The notes: generated from the letters alone by a model not told the origin. Shown: positions 20,462 to 32,880, counted from the stretch's first letter. The stretch: DNA of 64,000 bases from Mercurialis annua (GCF_937616625.2 NC_065571.1:55909651-55973650); one strand, 5' to 3'. Translations and numbers: made by a program.

Positions 20462-23326
20462 CTATTGATCATTAAGAGCACTAGCTGGTTCTTGAAGACC
20501 TGAAAAACAAACAAGAAACAATTAATAATAGATAACAAATAAATAAATAGAAACAGAAATTAAATAAATAGAAATTAATAGTATTACCTTCTTCATGTTG
20601 CTCCAATTCCTCCAATATCTCCTCAACAGAGACTGGCTTTGATGGATCTCTAATCCAATCCTGAGTACAGACTAATGCCTCCACAATTTTAGGAGTCAAA
20701 CAGCTCCTAAAGTCATCAAGCACTCTCCCTCCAGTGCTAAAGGCGGATTCTGAAGCAACTGTAGAGACCGGTACTGCAAGAACATCACGGGCCATTCTAG
20801 AGAGGTCTGAATTGAACTTCCACCATTTCAGAATATCAAATTGCACATCATTTGCAACCACTGCCTCACTTAGATAAATATCTAATTCAGATTTCTTGCT
20901 TCCACTCACACAACCAGTCTCTGACATTTGCTGCATAAACCTTTCTTTCAAAACAGAATTTGCTTGGGATGATTGGCCAACAGTTTCTATAGTTTGGCTA
21001 TCCTGGCCAGTACTTCTCAGTTCTTTCTTATAAAGAACTTCATAATCATTAAACAATTCAGCCATATCTTCCATCAAACAACTATACATAAATTTACCTT
21101 GTCCATTACCATACAGTTGACACAAACTGTATTCCATAAAAACAATTCTATCCCTGGGGTCTAAGATATTTGCAAATAAGACAAGCTTATTCATCACTAA
21201 TGGATCACCCCAGTATTTGTCAAATTTAGCTTTCATTTTCATGCCCATAGACCTTAGGGCCACATCACTAGACACAATCCAGTCTTGTAAAATAGTGCAC
21301 AAATCAGAAATCTCAAGAAAGTGTTTGTTAGAAGTCACATAAAGAGAACTAAAAATTCTCAAAGTCATTTTGTAAAAACATTCTAACATGCGACACAATT
21401 GCCTAACATTTTCCCAATCATTCATTTCAGACATATTCTCACCCAAATCTTTTTTAAAAGAGGCTTCCACATCTTCATATTCTTCAAACACTTTCTGATA
21501 CATACAAGCAGTATCTAACATCAAGTATGTTGAATTCCATTTAGTTGGGACATCTAGACACAAAGAACGCTTACATTGCATATCAAGTGACTCTTTACAT
21601 TCCTTAAATTTTCTTAGCCTTAGTGGTGAGTTTTTTTATATATCTAACAGCTGCTCTAACTTTTTCAAAAGATGAACCAGACTCTTTCAAACCATCAGTT
21701 ACAACAAGATTAAGGATATGTGCAATACATCGCATGTGTGCATACTTGCATCTGACAGGTGTACTACCCCACAACAACATTTTTTTCATAAAAAATCCCA
21801 TAGCAGTACTGTTGTTTTCATCATTGTCCAAGGTAACAGAAAAAATGTTTTTCAGCCCCCACTCTTGCAAACAAGTCTCCATAGATTTAGATAAATACTC
21901 ACCCTTATGCCTAGAACAAGTAACAAAAAAGAGAATTTTCTTATGCAACTTCTAGTCATTATCAATAAAGTGGGCAGTAATACACATGTAGTTCAATCTC
22001 TGATTAGATGTCCATGAATCACTAGTAAGACTCACTCTTTGAGTATTAGTTTTCAAAAATTGTTTCAGTTTTAACCTCTCCTCAACAAACAAAGCATAAC
22101 AATCTCTAGTGATAACAACACAAATGAACAAACATAAACCGAGTAAAGCACACCATGAAATCACCCCAACTAACCGACCAAAACACAAACAACACCATCT
22201 CATACCAAACGAGTAAAACATATCACATCATCATCTCGGAAAAAGCCGAACAGAACACACAACTAACAGTATACGTAGAAATAATACCATCTCGGCCGCA
22301 CCGAGCACCATATATACCATCTCGGTCACACCGAGTACCATACATGGAAATACCATCTCGGTTTCACCCGAGCTCACCTTCGACTGAACACAGCGACAAA
22401 CTTGTCAGGATGTACCCTGACATTCCAGACAGTATCTTCACAGACAAAGAGAATGAAATCAGGTCTGTCGGCCCAGACAAAGAGGAACAAAATAGATAGT
22501 ATAAAAAGACTAAGAAAAGGTAGGTAAAAGGTTTAATTCTCTTTTTCTCTCAACTCTTAACTCACTTTCACTTCTTATTCTTTCTCTCACTAAAATACCT
22601 ATTGACTAGACCGTCGGAGTGGTTTGCCAGAATCCCCTTCCGGCATCCTTCTTACGGTTGTGCTGTGCCTTTCAGGTATAGCTGTGAAGATGCTATCGGA
22701 TCAGAGTGTCGCCGCCGTTTTACAAGTTATCACCTAGTAATAGTCCACCTAGAGGGCATTTTAAACATTGGACAAGCAAGACTCATTACTCTCATAAAAC
22801 CTTGTTTCTCAACAAATTTGAATGGCAATTCATCAACAACAATCATGTATGCTATTGCTTTCCTAACTACTTCCTGATCAAATTTCCATGTAGCAACAGA
22901 AAACAAATCATAACCAGATGATCCAGCTTCCACACTAACAGGTTGAAAAGACAACAAAGCCTGCCTAGTTTCTATACTGTGTGGGTGTTTAGTGCATCTA
23001 ACTAAATGACTTCTTAAAGTAGAAGTTCCATTCTTTTTGGCATGACAATTGTAAATGCGAGCACAGTAAAGACAGTTGGCTTGCATATTGGTACCTTTTG
23101 CATCTTTAATAGTCTCAAAATGCTCCCACACCACAGATCTTTGTTGACTTTCCTTCCTTTTTTTAGGATTAGCTTCCACATTAGATACATGATCAGCAAC
23201 AGGGTCAGGATTTGCTTCCATATTCATAGATGGTCCAACTGAAGCAACAGCTTCTTGACCAACAGGGGATTGGCCATCAACTGCTGCATCCACAAGGACA
23301 TCTAAGCCTCTCAATTCAAGGTCCAT
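20462..23326 (-). pseudogene. hAT transposase (BED zinc finger, RICESLEEPER-like), decayed
   Basis: Start ATG at 23326, directly after a splice acceptor (TTTATGCAG). The N-terminal part (to 22733) holds a BED-type zinc finger: VWEHFETI, CLYC, then HLVRC. The RNase H-like catalytic part covers 22104-20588 with the motif TSDSWTSNQRLNYMCITAHFID and a DVPTKWNSTYLML stretch. The C-terminal hAT dimerisation domain is clear (WWKFNSDLSRMARDVLAVPVS, then SESAFSTGGRVLDDFRSCL). An 88-bp intron (20500-20587) separates a last exon encoding about 12 residues and a TAG stop. Three lesions: the solo LTR at 22110; a TGG-to-TAG type stop in the HFIDND-stop-KLHKK context (about 21951); and an extra A in an A-run near 21636 that shifts the frame. 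The family is certain and loss of function is very likely. Confidence 0.93.
22110..22732 (+). repeat. solo Tat-type LTR inside the transposase gene
   Basis: 623 bp, ends TGATAAC...GTTATCA, flanked by TCTAG and CCTAG (4/5 match). No primer-binding site or polypurine tract adjoins it, so it is a solo LTR from LTR-LTR recombination. A TATA-like GTATAAAAAG lies near 22500. Downstream, CGTCGGAGTGG and CCCCTTCCGGC match the pattern in the LTRs at 10495 and 15005 (opposite strand). It splits the codon of the Arg before the DCYALF motif. Confidence 0.85.
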
Positions 23327-23450
23327 CTGCATAAAGCAGAGCACATAAATTAACTCACAAAGTCAACACTTAGCAGTTAGCTCTATCAAATTGAATAAGC
23401 TTCCACAAATCTAGAGTTATATAAAAATGACAAAGAAACATATTACCTTA

Positions 23451-25005
23451 TGATAGGAGTATTTTACTCCTATATTTAGGGTCGATTTTAGTCGGTTTTC
23501 ATCATGTGTAGTATTGTTTTTATACATTATTTGGCGTTTTTACGTTTAATAGTGTTTGTTAGTGTTTCAGTGGAAATTAGGTGAAATACGACTATTTAGG
23601 GCAAAATTGTGATGGATTGCATGTACGAGTAAAAAGCGTAGCTTGCGGACGAAGGAATTGAAGTTCACGAACGAGATTGAGGAAAAAAGGGGTTGTTCCC
23701 GTTCGAAAAAGAGGTTTCACGAACGGAAAACATGCAGAGTGAGCATAAGTCCCGAACGAAAAAGCCTTGTCCCGTTCGGGACTCAAGGAGGAATCAGATC
23801 TCAAAGCTTTCGGTCTACAGTTTTTTCGAACGTGAATGGTTTGTTCCGTTCGGGAAAGAAGAAAATTAGGCATGTCACGAACGGAACTATGGCTTCCCGA
23901 ACGGGAAAGAAGAGAATTTGGCGTGCAGCAGATTTTGAGTTAGACTGAAATTCCTCCTCCAATTACAATTATAATTCCTATTACAAATTGATTTGTAATA
24001 CGAATTAGAAGACTCCGGAACTTCTCCTACTATATAAAGACCTTGTACTAGACTCAATTTAATACGTAGAATAATTTAGACTACTTTAGTTTTATTTTCA
24101 TTCTCTTAAAATAGCATTTTAGCTTCTATTTCTCAGCAGTTTATAAGTAGTTTATTATTAGTTTCTGCAAAGAACGATTGTGAAGATTTCAAGTTTAATC
24201 TAGACGATTCTTCCGAAATTGACAACTCCGGTATTTATTGTTCTAATTATGTTTAATTCTTCATCTTCTTCTTTGTTTAATTTAAGCTTAAGCATGTGTA
24301 ACTAAATCCTTTGTTCGGGGATTGATATGAACATTTAGACTAGTTGTCGAATTGGATTAGGATTTATTAAGTGAGTAAAATTGTGTTTTAATTACTAAGA
24401 TTAATGCTTGAATTAATTTGATCACTTAGTTCATGATTTTGTGTTTAATTAACTAATTGAGAGATTGTTAATTAAATAGACATAGGTAATTAAAAACTTA
24501 GAGGAAAACACCGTGAGAGCGGGTTGGAATTTAGGTAGTCATTGAGTTTGCTTCATAATTACAATTTAGTTATTTAATTCAGTTTTAATATTGTGAGAGC
24601 AAGTTAATAATTGATTAGCTAATTAGGTTGTGATTTTATTTGAATCTTTGAGGCTTGAGAGAGCGGGATTCGGTGCATTAGAATAGCTCGATTCATAATA
24701 AAATCACTAAATAAATTTTGATCCATTCTTCTACTAGTTTATTTGGAATTATCAATTCTTGAGCTTTTTACCATTATTGTTTAAACTTCAATTTATTTGT
24801 TTGATTTTAGATTTTTAGTCTAATTACTTGAGTTAATTCACTTTAGATTATAATTAGTTTACACAAATCCATTTATTTTCCTACTAGCCAATTAGAGAAT
24901 ATTAGAAATTAGTTGTTTAGTTCATTGTTCCTTGTGGGATCGATACTTGGTCTTCCAAGTTATATTACTTGCGCGATATCGTACACTTGCGATTATTTGC
25001 CAACA
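23451..25005 (+). repeat. Athila-type 5' LTR
   Basis: Starts TGATAGGAGTATTTTACTCC (itself an inverted repeat, GGAGT..ACTCC) and ends ATTTGCCAACA. 23690-23900 is packed with CGTTCG/CGAACG motifs, some as perfect inverted repeats: GTCCCG-TT-CGGGAC and TTCCCG-AA-CGGGAA. The TATA box follows at 24031. Confidence 0.95.
24031..24039 (+). promoter_or_regulatory. LTR TATA box (Athila-type)
   Basis: TATATAAAG; transcription expected to start near 24065. The same box is in the 3' LTR at 35181-35189. Confidence 0.7.
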
Positions 25006-25011
25006 AGTTTT

Positions 25012-25028
25012 TGGCGCCGTTGCCGGGG
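25012..25028 (+). promoter_or_regulatory. primer-binding site, tRNA-Asp(GUC) type
   Basis: TGGCGCCGTTGCCGGGG, complementary to the 3' end of plant tRNA-Asp, the usual Athila primer; six bases after the LTR. Confidence 0.93.
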
Positions 25029-25172
25029 ACCAATTGCAATTAAATTAATTAAAAGTATCTTATTCTTAGATTGAGTTAGTTTTATTTAATTTTAGTTATT
25101 TTTATACTTTGTGATTCTTGGATTTTACGTTGGTTTTCTTGTTTTTGTTTACGCAGGAGTTTTGGTTAGTGT

Positions 25173-28100
25173 ATGCCTAATACACGACGAGCCAGAAAAC
25201 CGCTAGAACCGTTTCAGTCAGATTTAACATCCTTCGAAAGAAGTATCCGAAAAACAGCGCGGAAATCCAAAACAATGGAGGACGACCGTAACCCTCCGTT
25301 GAATCACGAGGGGATTGTTCCACCACCACTACATGATGGTCTAGCTCTTAATAGGCCAAACGAGAGGGTCGCCCCTCTTCCCGCAAGACGTACCTTGGGT
25401 GAATTCTTCTTACCCAACGTAGACAACGCCAACTATGGATGCTTTGCACCTCCTATACTCGCTAACAATTTTGAAATCAAGCCGGGAACGATTCAACTAC
25501 TTGAGAGTCGTTGTCAATTTTATGGGTTGGAACGCGAGGATCCAAACGCCCATCTTTCAAAATTCACGGAGGTATGCAACACATTCAAAATCCATAATGT
25601 GACGGAGGATCAAATCAAGCTTCGTCTTTTTCCTTTCTCTTTGAGGGATAAGGCGAGGAATTGGATTCAATCACTTCCAAGCACCTCAATCACAACATGG
25701 AAGCAATTGGCACAAGCTTTTCTCAATAAGTATTTCTCTATGGGTAAGACCGCAAGGATGACCAAGGAAATTATAGATTTTCTCCAATTACATGGTGAAT
25801 CTCTATACCAAGCTTGGGAACGCTTCAAAGAGCTTCAAAGAAATTGTCCGCATCATCATCTAGGGAGGGAGCATCTTGTCTCTATTTTCTACAATGGTAC
25901 CAATGAGGCTACACGGGCAACGATTGATGCGGCATCGGGAGGATCACTTATGAAGAAAACTTATGATGAGGCCAATAACTTGCTAGAGGAACTCGCTACA
26001 AATAGTTGTTCTTGGTCAACCGAGCGGTTGAGGCAACCACCTCAAAAGGGTATCATGACCCTCGATCAAACCCAAGAATTTGAAGCAATGAAAGCGAAGA
26101 ATGCGACACTTCTAGCACAACTCGAGATGTACAAACAACAAGCAAATCAAAGGAATGCTCAACTTGCGGTAGTTCAAATGGGTTGCGAGACTTGTGATGG
26201 GCACGATCATTCGGGAATGGATTGCCCCGTCCTACATCAAAACTCAAATGAGCAAGTCAACTATGTCAATGGGCAAAGGCAAGGCAATGACCCATATTCC
26301 AACACCTATAATCCGGGGTGGAGGAATCATCCTAATTTTTCGTGGAGGGAAAATGCGGGTCAAGCCAATGCCAACCCAAATATGGGAGGAGCAAATTTTC
26401 AAGGAGGAAACCGTGGTCCACAAAACCAAGGCAACTTCAACAACTACCGACCACAACCCCCACCCGGTTTTCAAAATCGGAATACGGATGAGGGGAGCAA
26501 GATTGACAAGCTTATTGAGGAAGTTAGAACCGGTTTTAAGAACCAAGCCTCCGTCAATCACCATCTCGAGACTCAAATTTCTCAACTTGCCATCTCGCTT
26601 CAAAATAGAGCTCAAGGGGGTTTACCGTCTACAACGGAGTCAAATCCAAGGGAGCAAGTAAAAGCCATTGAACTCCGAAGCGGGAAAGAACTTGATGATC
26701 CACATGCAAGTAAAGAGAAAGCAATCGATCTAACAACGGGAACAAATGAGGGGGAAGTAACCGAACTTCCATATGTAAAACCGCCACCTCCTCCTCCATT
26801 TGTGCCGAAGGTCCCTTTCCCGGGACGATTGAAGAAGACGCCGGATAACCAAAAATTCCATAAATTTCTGGAAATTTTCAAGAAACTCCAAATCAATATA
26901 AGCTTTGCGGATGCTTTGCGTGAGATGCCTCAATACGCGAAGTTCCTCAAAGAAATCATAACGAAGAAAAGGAGTTGGGACGACAAAGGCACAATTTCCC
27001 TAACGGAAAATTGTAGCTCACTCATCCTTAGTGACTTGCCCACCAAGCTTAAGGACCCAGGGAGTTTTACAATTCCATGCAAAATAGGCGATTTAAATTC
27101 AATTAATTGTCTATGTGATTTAGGGGCAAGTATCAATCTAATGCCTTTGTTTCTTTTCAGGGATATTTTTGGTGATCAAACTTTGAAGCAAACATCAATG
27201 ATGCTTCAATTGGCGGACCACTCCCTAAAAAAGCCATACGGAGTGGTAGAAGATGTTCTAGTCAAAGTAGACAAATTCATCTTTCCGGTGGATTTTGTCG
27301 TACTTGACTATGCGGCGGATAAAACATGCCCTATGATTCTTGGGCGTCCTTTCATGAACACGGGGAGGGCATTGATAGATGTGCACGCCGGACGACTCAC
27401 TTTGCGTATCGATGATGACAAAGTGGAGTTTGATATGAAAAGGATTATGCGCAACACTTTTGAAGAGGTGGAATGCATGAAATTGGATATGATTGATGAA
27501 TTCGTGGAAGAACTTTTCCCGGTTTCAAAAGTCATATTCCATTCCGAGGAGACACAAGCAACTTCCGGGGAAGAATATTCCAAAGAAGATGAGCCGAAAG
27601 CCGAAAATTTGATTAGAAGAGAGAGCGTGACACCACCTTCTTCTATCTCTCCACCAAAGGTTGAGCTTAAAACGTTACCATCTCACTTACGGTATGCGTT
27701 TTTGGGCGACAACATGACTCTTTCCATCATCATCTCAAACAACTTGTCGGAAACACAAGAAGCGAGAGTTGTCAAAGTGGTGAAGCAACATATATTGGCG
27801 ATCGGTTGGCAAATTTCGGACATCCGAGGAATTAGTCCCTCGGTGGTCATGCACAAGATCCACCTAGAAAATGAGTCAAGAGCATCGGCTCAAAGACAAC
27901 GGCGTTTGAATCCAAATATGAAGGAGGTCGTGCACAAGGAGATAGTAAAACTTCTCGACGCCGGAATTATATACCCCATATCCGATAGTGCATGGGTTAG
28001 TCCCATTCAATGCGTTCCAAAGAAAGGGGGGATGACGGTGATTGAGAACGAGAAGGGTGAGCAAATTTCCACTAGGACGGTAACGGGATGGCGTGTTTGT

Positions 28101-30557
28101 ATTGACTACCGCAAGTTGAATACGGAGACGAGGAAGGACCATTTTCCGTTACCATTTATTGATCAAATGTTGGAGCGGGTAGCGGGCCACGCTTATTATT
28201 GTTTTCTCGATGGATATTCCGGGTACAATCAAATTCTTATCTTCCCGGATGACCAAGAGAAAACAACTTTCACATGTCCTTATGGAACGTTTGCTTATCG
28301 GAGGATGCCTTTTGGTCTTTGTAATGCACCGGCAACATTTCAACGATGTATGACTTCCATCTTCGCCGATATGATTGAAGATATTATGGAGGTCTTCATG
28401 GATGATTTTTCGGTATTCGGGGACTCTTTTGAGATATGCTTAAATAATCTTGAACGAGTGTTGGCCCGGTGTGAGGAGACCAATCTAGTCTTGAATTGGG
28501 AGAAGTGCCATTTCATGGTAGAGGAAGGAATTGTCTTGGGACATAAAATCTCCAAGGACGGCATTGAAGTAGATAGAGCAAAAACGGAAATCATCGAGAA
28601 ATTACCACCACCAACTACCGTAAAAGGAGTTCGTGCCTTCTTAGGGCACGCCGGGTTTTATCGACGATTCATCAAAAATTTCTCTTCCATTGCTCGTCCT
28701 TTAACTAATTTGCTTGTTAAAGATATTCCTTATGAATTTACTAATGATTGCCTTGTTGCTTTTTCTAGGTTGAAGGAAGCCCTTATCTCGGCCCCAATTA
28801 TTTCATCACCCGATTGGACTCTTCCTTTCGAACTCATGTGTGATGCAAGCGATATAGCACTTGGGTGTGTATTGGGGCAACGGAGGGAGAAAAAGCTTCA
28901 CGTGATATACTATGCGAGCCGAACATTGGCGGGTGCTCAACTCAATTACACCACCACCGAAAAAGAGATGCTTGCGGTGGTGTTCGCATTGGATAAATTT
29001 CGGTCGTACTTACTTTGCTCTAAGGTTATCATCTATACGGACCATGCGGCCCTTCGATACCTTTTTGCAAAGCAAGATGCTAAACCGAGACTAATCCGAT
29101 GGGTGCTTCTTATGCAAGAGTTTGACATCGAAATTCGCGACAAGAAAGGGACGGAGAACGTCGTCGCCGACCACTTGTCAAGGTTAGAGATTCCGGAACC
29201 AATTATAAGTGGCGTAGAGATTAATGAAACGTTTCCGGATGAGATGTTGATGGTACTTTCGGAAGTGGAAACGCCATGGTATGCGGATATCGCAAACTAT
29301 CTATCTTCCGAAATAATGCCACCGGATTTGACTTACCACCAACGGAAGAAGTTCTTGAGCGATGCTAAATGGTTTCTATGGGAGGAACCGTACCTCTTCA
29401 AGGTGTGTGGAGATGGGATTTTGAGGAGATGTGTACCACTACAAGAGATGATGCCCATACTTAGTCAATGTCATTCCTCGGACTATGCGGGTCACTATGG
29501 TACATCAAGGACCGCCGCTCGTGTGCTAGAGTGCGGATTCTTTTGGCCTACGCTATTTCGTGATGCAAAAGACTTTGTTAGTCATTGCGATCGATGCCAA
29601 AGAGTGGGGAACATATCTAAGAGAGATGAAATGCCGCTTACCAACATCCAAGAGGTGGAACTTTTCGATGTGTGGGGAATAGACTTCATGGGTCCTTTTC
29701 CTATGTCGTTTGGAAAGCAATACATATTGGTATGCGTAGATTACGTTTCAAAATGGGTAGAGGCGGAAGCATTACCCACTAACGATGCCAAAGTAGTGTT
29801 GGATTTTCTCAAACGTTTGATGAATCGATACGGGACTCCTAGAGCAATAATAAGCGACGGTGGATCTCACTTTTGCAATAGGCAATTCGATGCCTTGATG
29901 CGGAAATATAAAGTCTATCATCGGGTCGCTACTCCGTACCATCCTCAAACAAGCGGGCAAGTTGAAGTTTCTAACCGTGAGCTAAAGAGAATTCTAGAGA
30001 AAACGGTTAATAACACAAGGAAAGATTGGTCACTGAAACTAGATGATGCATTATGGGCATATCGTACGGCTTTTAAAACGCCCCTCGGAATGTCTCCATA
30101 TCGTATTGTTTTTGGGAAAGCATGCCATCTTCCGGTGGAACTTGAACATAGAGCGTATTGGGCCATTAAAAAGCTCAATTGTGACGCTAAAGCGGCGGGG
30201 GAGAAACGTATGCTTCAACTCAATGAGTTGGACGAATTTCGGTTAAATGCCTATGAAAACGCCAAGCTTTACAAAGAAAAGACGAAACGATGGTATGACG
30301 CTCATATCGTGCCTAAAACGTTTGTGGAGGGCTCTTTTGTCTTGCTCTACAACTCACGCCTCAAATTATTTCCCGGGAAATTAAAATCCCGTTGGAGCGG
30401 TCCTTTCAAGATTCGAACGGTGGCAAGTCATGGAGCTTTGGAATTGGGGAATTCTAGTGGTGAAATCTTCAAAGTAAATGGACAACGGTGCAAGCCGTAT
30501 CTTGGACCTTTGACGGATCAAGTAGTGGAACAAATCACGTTCACCACTCCTACATAA
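25173..30557 (+). CDS. gag-pol: Athila-type Gag-Pol polyprotein, 1794 aa
   Basis: A single open frame from the first ATG after the primer-binding site. Gag: retrotrans_gag core at about residues 90-290, with [17 protein letters not shown] and the [14 protein letters not shown] motif, then a CCHC zinc knuckle at 338-351. Protease: active-site CDLGASINL, Asp649. Reverse transcriptase about 930-1110: [30 protein letters not shown] and the catalytic FMDD at 1075-1078. RNase H: Asp1224, a TEKEM motif with Glu1263/1265, and Asp1290 in YTDHAAL. Integrase: HHCC finger (His1434, His1441, Cys1472, Cys1475) and the D,D35E triad Asp1504, Asp1562, Glu1598. A GPF motif (1743-1745) closes the C-terminus. 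Gag and Pol are in one frame without a stop, so stoichiometry must be set otherwise. All key catalytic residues are present. Confidence 0.97.
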   Translation: MPNTRRARKPLEPFQSDLTSFERSIRKTARKSKTMEDDRNPPLNHEGIVPPPLHDGLALNRPNERVAPLPARRTLGEFFLPNVDNANYGCFAPPILANNFEIKPGTIQLLESRCQFYGLEREDPNAHLSKFTEVCNTFKIHNVTEDQIKLRLFPFSLRDKARNWIQSLPSTSITTWKQLAQAFLNKYFSMGKTARMTKEIIDFLQLHGESLYQAWERFKELQRNCPHHHLGREHLVSIFYNGTNEATRATIDAASGGSLMKKTYDEANNLLEELATNSCSWSTERLRQPPQKGIMTLDQTQEFEAMKAKNATLLAQLEMYKQQANQRNAQLAVVQMGCETCDGHDHSGMDCPVLHQNSNEQVNYVNGQRQGNDPYSNTYNPGWRNHPNFSWRENAGQANANPNMGGANFQGGNRGPQNQGNFNNYRPQPPPGFQNRNTDEGSKIDKLIEEVRTGFKNQASVNHHLETQISQLAISLQNRAQGGLPSTTESNPREQVKAIELRSGKELDDPHASKEKAIDLTTGTNEGEVTELPYVKPPPPPPFVPKVPFPGRLKKTPDNQKFHKFLEIFKKLQINISFADALREMPQYAKFLKEIITKKRSWDDKGTISLTENCSSLILSDLPTKLKDPGSFTIPCKIGDLNSINCLCDLGASINLMPLFLFRDIFGDQTLKQTSMMLQLADHSLKKPYGVVEDVLVKVDKFIFPVDFVVLDYAADKTCPMILGRPFMNTGRALIDVHAGRLTLRIDDDKVEFDMKRIMRNTFEEVECMKLDMIDEFVEELFPVSKVIFHSEETQATSGEEYSKEDEPKAENLIRRESVTPPSSISPPKVELKTLPSHLRYAFLGDNMTLSIIISNNLSETQEARVVKVVKQHILAIGWQISDIRGISPSVVMHKIHLENESRASAQRQRRLNPNMKEVVHKEIVKLLDAGIIYPISDSAWVSPIQCVPKKGGMTVIENEKGEQISTRTVTGWRVCIDYRKLNTETRKDHFPLPFIDQMLERVAGHAYYCFLDGYSGYNQILIFPDDQEKTTFTCPYGTFAYRRMPFGLCNAPATFQRCMTSIFADMIEDIMEVFMDDFSVFGDSFEICLNNLERVLARCEETNLVLNWEKCHFMVEEGIVLGHKISKDGIEVDRAKTEIIEKLPPPTTVKGVRAFLGHAGFYRRFIKNFSSIARPLTNLLVKDIPYEFTNDCLVAFSRLKEALISAPIISSPDWTLPFELMCDASDIALGCVLGQRREKKLHVIYYASRTLAGAQLNYTTTEKEMLAVVFALDKFRSYLLCSKVIIYTDHAALRYLFAKQDAKPRLIRWVLLMQEFDIEIRDKKGTENVVADHLSRLEIPEPIISGVEINETFPDEMLMVLSEVETPWYADIANYLSSEIMPPDLTYHQRKKFLSDAKWFLWEEPYLFKVCGDGILRRCVPLQEMMPILSQCHSSDYAGHYGTSRTAARVLECGFFWPTLFRDAKDFVSHCDRCQRVGNISKRDEMPLTNIQEVELFDVWGIDFMGPFPMSFGKQYILVCVDYVSKWVEAEALPTNDAKVVLDFLKRLMNRYGTPRAIISDGGSHFCNRQFDALMRKYKVYHRVATPYHPQTSGQVEVSNRELKRILEKTVNNTRKDWSLKLDDALWAYRTAFKTPLGMSPYRIVFGKACHLPVELEHRAYWAIKKLNCDAKAAGEKRMLQLNELDEFRLNAYENAKLYKEKTKRWYDAHIVPKTFVEGSFVLLYNSRLKLFPGKLKSRWSGPFKIRTVASHGALELGNSSGEIFKVNGQRCKPYLGPLTDQVVEQITFTTPT

Positions 30558-31533
30558 ATTCCGGGCCACGGTCTAGCTTTTGACCGAAAATAAAGCGCAC
30601 TCGAGAGGCAATCTCGAGAGGTTACGTGTTTTGTTTTATTTATTTTATTTTCCTTTTATGCGTATTTAATTTTTAATTTGTTTATTTATTTCCGTTTAAT
30701 TCCGGGGTAAGTTTTTGTGTTTCTGCAGGTATATAACAGATTTCAGGAGGTTCTCGTTCGGAACAGAGCCTTTTCCGAACGGGACTAGGCAAAATTTGCC
30801 TTTGTCCCGTTCGGGACAGGCTATTCCCGTTCGAAACCCAGCCCCCAGCTGCCATTTATTTCGAACGTGAATGGTTGTCTCGTTCGGGACTAGGCAAATT
30901 TTGCCTTTGTCCCGTACGGGACACACTATTCCCGTTCGAGAAAGAGCCCTCGGCTTCTAACTTTTCCGAACGTGAATGGTAAATCCCGTTCGGGACTAGG
31001 CAAATTTTGCCTTTGTCCCGTACGGGACACGCTATTCCCGTTCGGGACAAAAATGTAAAACCGGGGAATAAGCTTAATCCCGTTCGGGACTAAATTATTC
31101 CCGTTCGGGAAGCATCAAAAATTTTGAAAATTTTGAATTTTGAATTTTGAATTAAAGTGTAGTAGATTTCTTGGGACTTGTGTTTCTTTTGAGACTTGTG
31201 TTTCTTTTGAAACTTGTGTTTCTTTAAGATTTGTGCTTGCAAAAATTTGAATTTTTCACTTGGATTGATGAGTTGGCAAATCCAAACCATTCATTAGTGT
31301 TTAAATTTCACTTGGATTGATACATGGTTTCAATCTAAACCGTTGAATCAAATCTAAGTTATTAAATGGAGAGTTTGAATTTAGTGGTGGGAAATCTTGA
31401 GATTTGTTATATTTTTTCCTATAAATACCTTGCATTTTTCTACTTTTTATTTCACACATATTCTTCTTCTAATATTCTTCTTTTCTTATTCTCCAAATTT
31501 TTTTTTGCTTAGAAACATTCTCATTCCGCAATC
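30558..31533 (+). other. Athila-type spacer with palindromic ~105-bp repeats
   Basis: Non-coding spacer between pol and the second ORF. From 30745 to about 31110 there are three ~105-bp repeats (GGGACTAGGCAAA at 30781, 30886 and 30992). They carry the inverted repeats GTCCCG-TT-CGGGAC, GTCCCGTACGGGAC, AGGCAAA-T-TTTGCCT and TTCCCGTTCGGGAA. The CCCGTTCGGGA words match those in the LTR at 23690-23900. Next come short repeats of CTTGTGTTTCTTT (31175-31230), then a leader-like stretch before the ORF. Confidence 0.85.
31420..31427 (+). promoter_or_regulatory. candidate internal TATA box before second ORF
   Basis: TATAAATA, 107 bp before the ATG at 31534, followed by a C/T-rich leader (31436-31500). 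A splice-acceptor-like sequence (T-rich run then GCTTAG, about 31500-31512) also lies here. Either could give a separate message for the second ORF. Inference only. Confidence 0.4.
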
Positions 31534-32880
31534 ATGGTGCGAAGCAAGAATGCCGAAAATCAACCAATCCGTCGTTCAAGCACGAGAAATCAAGAGGCGG
31601 CGAATCCACCCTTACCGGCCGTGGGAAGGGGACGTACTAAATCAACCGCTCCATCCTCATCTCGGGTTAACACCTCGGCGATATTGACTACTCGCTATAA
31701 CGCACCTTTCCAAATCCATACGGAGGAGGAAGGTGATTTATATTTGAGTATCAAAGAAAGGGAAATGGTAATTCCATTTCAAATCGATTTTGATGATATG
31801 GAGAACCTTGGCATCAAGGATGATGTGGAGCGCTATTTGGATATTTTGGGGTTATCGGCATTATCAAAGGTTAGTCATCACTCTTACGATGAACTTACTC
31901 GTGAATTCTTCTCTACTCTCAAACCGGTTAGCGGTTCTCCTTCATCTATTTCTTTCCGCATCAACAACACTAGCCATACACTTAGTGTTGAAGATTTGGT
32001 GGAAATGTTTGGAATGAGGGGAACGGGGTTGATAGATTGGGATCAAAATTTTGATCAAGTGGAGATATGGAGGGAATTGACGGATCGTGATGATTATCGG
32101 ACAAGGGGGTCCAAAATTAATGAAATCAAAGACATCGCTATTGTGGTGTTTGTGAAGTGGTTTGGGCACTCGTTTGGCGGGCGTGGTGAATATACGAAGG
32201 TGGCCAAGAGTGATCTTTTAGCTTTGAATGCTATTTTGCATCCGGAGATAGAAGCCTACCAAGTCAACACGGCGTATCGTCTTTTGAAGCGATTGAGGGA
32301 AGTTCCATCCGAATTATCCAAGATTGGCTATGGTTTCATTATTCGTGCTTTGGCCGAGAAATACAATTGTATGCCTACGGCGTCTACTTTGGCAACTTTT
32401 GAGACCATTCTAGCACGGTCTCTTAATATGAACCATTTGGATGTTGCCGGGTTTGTGAAGAAGGGAAGAGTTATTCCCTACAATAGAAGGGTACGATTGG
32501 TGGCACGAACACGACGAGAAGAGGTAGCACGGGAAGAAGAAGGAGGAGAAGGAAGAAGAGCGGGGAAGGAACCCGCGGGAACTTCTCAAGCCGGAGAAGC
32601 GACTCATGTTTCCGGGTTTGACCAACGGTTTTCTGAGTTGGTTGAGCAAAACCGGACCGGATGGGAGCAAAACCGGGTTGGTTGGGAAACTAACCAAAAA
32701 TTACTTGAAGATATCCGACGTGAACAACATGTTGGTCTTGCACAACTACAATGGAGGCAAGATCGAATGCGAGCACGACTTAATCGGCAAGAGGATTTTC
32801 TTCGGGGTTACTTTAATGCCGCCGGCGGAGAGCGTTATCCATCACCGGAACCATCACCGGATCCACCGACCTTTGACTAG
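31534..32880 (+). CDS. Athila ORF-1-like protein in env position, 448 aa
   Basis: Lies between pol and the 3' LTR. The start ATG (MVRSKNAENQ) opens a basic, Ser/Arg/Pro-rich N-terminus of about 45 residues. A folded region (about 60-310) follows, with MVIPFQIDFDDMENLGI, SFRINNTSHTLSVEDLVEMFGMRGTG and AIVVFVKWFGHSFGG. This resembles the Arabidopsis retrotransposon ORF-1 (ATHILA, PF03078) family. A charged Arg/Glu linker (310-350) is followed by a probable coiled coil (about 365-430) with short repeats around NRTGWEQNRVGWETN. I see no signal peptide, transmembrane segment or furin-like site, so nothing supports an envelope function beyond position. Role unknown. The frame is intact and its codon use resembles that of pol. 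A separate promoter or splicing would be needed for expression. Confidence 0.85.
   Translation: MVRSKNAENQPIRRSSTRNQEAANPPLPAVGRGRTKSTAPSSSRVNTSAILTTRYNAPFQIHTEEEGDLYLSIKEREMVIPFQIDFDDMENLGIKDDVERYLDILGLSALSKVSHHSYDELTREFFSTLKPVSGSPSSISFRINNTSHTLSVEDLVEMFGMRGTGLIDWDQNFDQVEIWRELTDRDDYRTRGSKINEIKDIAIVVFVKWFGHSFGGRGEYTKVAKSDLLALNAILHPEIEAYQVNTAYRLLKRLREVPSELSKIGYGFIIRALAEKYNCMPTASTLATFETILARSLNMNHLDVAGFVKKGRVIPYNRRVRLVARTRREEVAREEEGGEGRRAGKEPAGTSQAGEATHVSGFDQRFSELVEQNRTGWEQNRVGWETNQKLLEDIRREQHVGLAQLQWRQDRMRARLNRQEDFLRGYFNAAGGERYPSPEPSPDPPTFD

Noticed and set aside
22155..22499. 114-codon plus-strand frame with PSRxHRxPY repeats
   Set aside because: Entirely inside the solo LTR; repeats come from CATCTCGG(C/T)C-type LTR repeats.
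23592..23948. Overlapping ~100-codon frames on both strands, repeated at 34742-35098
   Set aside because: They lie in the two Athila-type LTRs and follow from the CGTTCG/CGAACG repeats; no known domain.
31534..32880. Calling the second Athila-type ORF an envelope glycoprotein
   Set aside because: No signal peptide, transmembrane segment or cleavage site; only the position fits.
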